A DNA stretch of 64,000 nucleotides, taken from the NCBI GenBank assembly GCA_964517495.1, contig CAZFER010000017.1:26728-90727 (forward strand), written 5' to 3'. Positions 60,997 to 64,000 of the stretch are shown here, piece by piece (position 1 is the stretch's first letter; each line of letters starts with the position of its first letter). The notes beneath the pieces were generated by a model that made no database searches, was not told the DNA's origin, and saw nothing but the letters and a program-made list of their open reading frames with translations. Source of the stretch: CAZFER01 sp964517495 (GTDB lineage: Bacteria; Hinthialibacterota; Hinthialibacteria; Hinthialibacterales; Hinthialibacteraceae). A program made the translations under genes and the position numbers.

Positions 60997-62006
60997 TAAA
61001 ACAACTTCCCATTATCATCATCGTGGTAACTGTAGTTGTTTTTCCAACTATCTGGTACTTGAGAAACTTTTTCACGACCTGTTGGTTTGTATACTGGCTT
61101 TCCAATAGGACGTATTTTTAATGAGCCATTATGGAATAAATCTATACGATGCTTGGTTAAATCTATGTATTCTTGGTTTATCTCACACCCCATTACTTTT
61201 CTAGAATGCATTAAACCACCCAACATTGCTGAACCAACCCCTGAAAACGGGTCTAATAGCCAATCATTTTCATTAGTACATGCCAACACACATCTTTGAA
61301 CCAACTCGATTGGAAATTGACAAGGATGATTTGTCTTTTCTGGATGATTTGCTTTCACGTTTGGAATTTCCCATATTTCTTTCTCCCAATCTTGTGCTAT
61401 TATTTCCCAAAAATCTGATGGATTTTTCCCTAATGGATTTCCAGATGGCATTCCATAGTTTTTTCCAGGTTTATAGTTGGTTTTACCAGGATACTTTGCG
61501 GGCACACGAACAGCATCAAGGTTGAAGGTGTAATTATCTGTTTTTGTAAACCATAATAGTACTTCATACCTCCCACTGAAGCGCTTTGAAGCATGTAAGC
61601 CGTGATTGAAATGCCAAATCATTCGGTTTCTTAATTTTAATCCAGCCTCTTTAAAAATGGGATAATAGAAAATATCTAACGGAAACACTTCACTATTTTC
61701 TACATAATTACCGACTTGCCAACAAAGACTACCATCTGGTGCAAGTACACGAATAAGTTCATTCAAAATAGGTCTTATACCATCCAAATAATCCTCCAAT
61801 CTCTTGACAACCTCATATGATTTACCCACATTATAAGGAGGGGAGGAAATAATAAGTTTTATAATATCGTCTGGAACACTTTTTAGTCCGTCAAGTGCAT
61901 CACCTTCATATAAAACAATATTCTCATTCGTCGAAAAAATACTTGAAATTTTATACTTTTGAGTATTAAAAAAAGTATCTTGATATTCATGGCTACTTTT
62001 GGTCAT
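60996..62006 (-). CDS. DNA methyltransferase of the BglII-like system (beta-class, N4-cytosine type)
   Basis: A 336-residue methyltransferase. Motif IV at residues 54-58 is SSPPY (ISSPPYNVGKS), typical of N4-cytosine and some N6-adenine enzymes, and it comes before motif I (WLLDPFSGVGSAMLGGL), so the order is beta-class. The target-recognition part lies between them. M.BglII is an N4-cytosine enzyme, which fits the paired nuclease. The gene is A+T-rich and ends where the endonuclease begins. No control (C) protein gene is present. Confidence 0.9.
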   Translation of the reverse strand: MTKSSHEYQDTFFNTQKYKISSIFSTNENIVLYEGDALDGLKSVPDDIIKLIISSPPYNVGKSYEVVKRLEDYLDGIRPILNELIRVLAPDGSLCWQVGNYVENSEVFPLDIFYYPIFKEAGLKLRNRMIWHFNHGLHASKRFSGRYEVLLWFTKTDNYTFNLDAVRVPAKYPGKTNYKPGKNYGMPSGNPLGKNPSDFWEIIAQDWEKEIWEIPNVKANHPEKTNHPCQFPIELVQRCVLACTNENDWLLDPFSGVGSAMLGGLMHSRKVMGCEINQEYIDLTKHRIDLFHNGSLKIRPIGKPVYKPTGREKVSQVPDSWKNNYSYHDDDNGKLF

Positions 62007-62163
62007 TGTTTTTTATATCCTATTATTGAACCAATATAAGAAAGACTCAAATATGCATTAATTTTCTATTATATCTCAATCTTATTATGATTTTCAAGTT
62101 TCCCCCACACATTGATCTCCCCCCACCACCCCCATAAAATCAAAAGAAAAAAGCGAGGCCATC

Positions 62164-63357
62164 ATGACCCCAAAAACCCAAACCCGCCGCAATTTCCTCA
62201 AAACCACCCTCATCACCAGCGAAGCCGCTGCCCTGAGCCTAAGCCTTTCTCACCAGCCCAGCGCCGATCAACGCCCCCTGGTAATTCGGAAACGCAAAGA
62301 AGGCGAGCCATATAAACTGGGCATTCTCGGCTGTGGCAACCGCAGCACCGCTCATCTGTCCGCGTTGAATGATGTTCCTGAGATTGAGGTGGCCGCCATG
62401 TGTGATGTGGTCCCCAAAAAACTGGAGCGCTCTTACCTGATCCGCAAGGGGCCTGAACCGCAAAAATACACCGACATGGAAGCCATGATGCAGCAGGACG
62501 ATCTGGACGCCATCGCCGTGGTGCTGCCCAATTATATGCACAAAGAGGCCGTGATCATGGCCCTCCAAGCGGGCAAGCATGTCTTCTGCGAAAAACCAAT
62601 GGCATTGACGGTGCGTGACTGCAACGCCATGATCGCCACCGCCGAACGCACCCGCCGCGCCATTCAAATCGGCACCCAACGCCGTCACAGCCGTGATTTT
62701 GTCACCGCAGTGGAAACCATCCGAGACGCCGCCGTGGGGCGCATCCTCTCCTCGGATATTAACTCCTACCGCAGCGATTGGCGCGTTCCCCGCGAGGATG
62801 AATACCCCGAAGGCACCGGCTATTGGCGGCTCGATCAAAGCAAATGCGGTGGTGTGGTGTATGAGATGGGCGCCCATATCATTGATGCCAACAACTGGAT
62901 ATTCGACAGTGAACCCATGACGGTAGCCGCCCTGCAGGGCGTCAATAACCTCTCACTGCGTACACGCGATTCAACCGACCACGGCAGTGTGCTGGTCCGT
63001 TACGCCAACGATGCCTTGATGAACTACGGCGGCAACCTCTACAACTACGGCCCATCGGGGGCAAACTACTTTTTCGCTGTCAATGGTAGCATAGAATTAG
63101 GCGGCAACCACATCTCGATCCGTTACGGCCATCCACGTGGAATTCCTCAACCAGCCGATTTCCCCAAACCCATCGAAAAATCACTACCCAAAGCCGATGG
63201 CACTACCCAACAGTGGAAGCACTTCGCCAAGGTGTTGGCTGGCGAAGCCAATCCCTACCCCGATGGCTTTATCGGACGGCAAACCATCCAAATCTGCGAA
63301 GGTGCTATTGTATCCGAAAAAGAACAAATTATTATCAACGTCCATGAATTAGGGTAA
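62164..63357 (+). CDS. Tat-exported Gfo/Idh/MocA-family oxidoreductase
   Basis: A 397-residue protein. Residues 1-35 hold a twin-arginine signal (TRRNFLKTTLITSEAAALSLSLS). The Rossmann part reads KLGILGCGNRSTAHLSAL and the family Glu-Lys-Pro is in GKHVFCEKPMALTVRD, with AIQIGTQRRHSRDF. The C-terminal Gfo domain (GYWRLDQSKCGGVVYEMGAHIIDANNWIF) carries the conserved His in GAHIIDANNW. Such enzymes oxidise or epimerise sugars with tightly bound NAD(P). Exported forms are frequent beside glycan-degrading genes. G+C is visibly higher than in the adjacent restriction island. Confidence 0.93.
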   Translation: MTPKTQTRRNFLKTTLITSEAAALSLSLSHQPSADQRPLVIRKRKEGEPYKLGILGCGNRSTAHLSALNDVPEIEVAAMCDVVPKKLERSYLIRKGPEPQKYTDMEAMMQQDDLDAIAVVLPNYMHKEAVIMALQAGKHVFCEKPMALTVRDCNAMIATAERTRRAIQIGTQRRHSRDFVTAVETIRDAAVGRILSSDINSYRSDWRVPREDEYPEGTGYWRLDQSKCGGVVYEMGAHIIDANNWIFDSEPMTVAALQGVNNLSLRTRDSTDHGSVLVRYANDALMNYGGNLYNYGPSGANYFFAVNGSIELGGNHISIRYGHPRGIPQPADFPKPIEKSLPKADGTTQQWKHFAKVLAGEANPYPDGFIGRQTIQICEGAIVSEKEQIIINVHELG

Positions 63358-63437
63358 ATCAATTCATAGAAATAAAGTGGTAACATTTCAGCCATATACA
63401 ATAGAAGGGAGTGAAAACTAAAAATCGGCCCCATTCT

Positions 63438-63455
63438 CCTCCCAAGACTGGGAGG
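63438..63455. repeat. short inverted repeat CCTCCC-AAGACT-GGGAGG
   Basis: Six-base arms in the gap after the oxidoreductase gene, followed by further G-runs. No T-run follows, so it is not a clear terminator. It may be a dispersed repeat fragment. Confidence 0.35.
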
Positions 63456-63632
63456 GCAGGGGAGGGTTGAAGGATTCGCGCACGCTCTCAATAGTCCTTG
63501 TATCTTAATTTGAGGTATTTTCTACTCATTGACGAAGAAATCACCTCGATTTATAATTATTATTCTGAACAAAGCCGGTATTATTGTTATTCATCAAAAT
63601 CGTAAATTTTAAAGTAAAGGTTGTGATAAAAC

Positions 63633-63824
63633 TTGGTAGCCGTCGAATTAAAAGATGAAGAAGATATTCAGACCGCGCTAAAGCGTTTCAAACGGAAATG
63701 TATTAAGGAAAGCATTCCTCAAGATATCCGCAAAAACGCCTATTACGAAAAACCCAGTGTTCGTAAGCGCAAAAAGCATCTTAAGGCTGTTAAAAGGCTT
63801 AAAAAGAATAAGTCAAAGCATTAA
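63633..63824 (+). CDS. rpsU: 30S ribosomal protein S21
   Basis: A 63-residue basic protein: VAVELKDEEDIQTALKRFKRKCIKESIPQDIRKNAYYEKPSVRKRKKHLKAVKR, the S21 pattern (RFKR, then YEKPS..RKRK) with a Lys-rich tail. The start is TTG 63633, the only start codon before the conserved core in this frame, with AAAGG 12 bases upstream; such a weak site could limit its translation. S21 lies in the small subunit near the anti-Shine-Dalgarno helix. It is a single gene followed by a strong terminator; no dnaG or rpoD is adjacent. Confidence 0.93.
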   Translation: MVAVELKDEEDIQTALKRFKRKCIKESIPQDIRKNAYYEKPSVRKRKKHLKAVKRLKKNKSKH

Positions 63825-63876
63825 TGAAAGTGGCTTTGTTCAGAAATAAGGGAAAATATTCCCATCAGATGACAGG

Positions 63877-63900
63877 GGAGAGCAAGCGCTCTCCTCTTTT
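63877..63900 (+). terminator. rho-independent terminator after rpsU
   Basis: Stem GGAGAGC (63877-63883) with GCTCTCC (63888-63894), loop AAGC, followed by TCTTTTGTTTT. Confidence 0.92.
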
Positions 63901-63970
63901 GTTTTAACAAATACATATGAGTAGGAACAAACCTAATGTCTTTAAGTTAAGATCGAATTGATCGTTGAAT

Positions 63971-63997
63971 AGGGAGGGCGAGGCTCCCGCCGAGCCG
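63971..63997. repeat. 27-bp palindromic repeat, copy 2
   Basis: Starts AGGGAGGGCGAGGCTCCCGC and ends CGAGCCG. It differs from the copy at 58087 by one base (A to G in the spacer of the GGCTC/GAGCC inverted repeat). It is at the right edge of the window. Confidence 0.75.
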
Positions 63998-64000
63998 TTT

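Noticed and set aside
60221..62163. Restriction island as part of a transposon or prophage
   Set aside because: No transposase, integrase, tRNA or flanking direct repeat was seen; only the base composition points to transfer.
62239..62877. His/Gly/Ala-rich 212-codon frame on the minus strand
   Set aside because: Shadow of the high-G+C Gfo/Idh gene; composition reflects codon bias of the real gene.
1..64000. CRISPR array, rRNA or tRNA genes
   Set aside because: No regularly spaced direct repeats, and no recognisable cloverleaf or rRNA sequence was seen on reading the intergenic regions.

Overview
The window looks like a chromosomal segment of a Gram-negative (diderm) bacterium of moderate G+C. 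It has a pilus secretin, PBP4-type carboxypeptidase, Tat-exported sugar enzymes, envelope glycosyltransferases and large secreted glycan-active proteins. The mix of exported Gfo/Idh oxidoreductase, exported TIM-barrel isomerase, ThuA, FG-GAP, sialate-esterase-like, GH106-like and beta-helix proteins is typical of polysaccharide-degrading PVC-type or candidate-phylum bacteria. The phylum cannot be fixed from the sequence alone. No rRNA, tRNA, CRISPR array, transposase or prophage was seen.

Layout. 1-9.5 kb: a CHAD-domain gene with a small helical partner, lone rpmA (L27), a ketopantoate reductase coupled to a branched-polyamine synthase (BpsA family), a LamG-like protein with Gly/Met-rich tracts, a PBP4-type carboxypeptidase and an amidase. 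9.8-16 kb: a three-module old-yellow-enzyme/GltD flavoprotein, a sialate-O-acetylesterase-like enzyme and a sensor kinase. 16-20 kb: an overlapping minus-strand envelope-glycan cluster (glycosyltransferase, acetyltransferase, deacetylase, flippase-like protein). 20-28 kb: mixed single genes (TPR protein, GntR regulator, Tat-exported isomerase, dCMP deaminase, a degenerate receiver, isochorismatase-type hydrolase, zinc protein, glycosyltransferase, ThuA). 28.4-32.4 kb: two successive amt-glnK pairs, the first behind a near-perfect sigma-54 promoter. 32.6-36 kb: a hydroxyacyl-CoA dehydrogenase, an unknown coiled-coil protein and a receiver-PP2C phosphatase. 36.2-40 kb: a SahR-type regulator divergent from metK-ahcY (SAM cycle).

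40-53.7 kb is the most coherent system: a complete-looking MSHA-type type IV pilus divergon. Pilin, MshQ-like protein and four minor pilins lie on the minus strand. The MshI/PilM, PilN, PilO, PilP, secretin, MshE ATPase and MshG platform genes lie on the plus strand. The plus operon runs directly into a receiver-PP2C-HATPase protein and a STAS anti-anti-sigma protein, resembling the HsbR/HsbA partner-switch of Pseudomonas. The pilin gene has a sigma-54-type promoter, the intergenic region holds a 23-bp palindrome, and MshE carries two MshEN (c-di-GMP-binding type) motifs. Together these suggest a surface-attachment machine with its own output switch.

53.7-64 kb: three secreted glycan-active or glycan-binding proteins, an A+T-rich island with a BglII-like restriction endonuclease and its methyltransferase, a Tat-exported Gfo/Idh oxidoreductase and rpsU. 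A 27-bp palindromic element occurs twice (58.1 and 64.0 kb).
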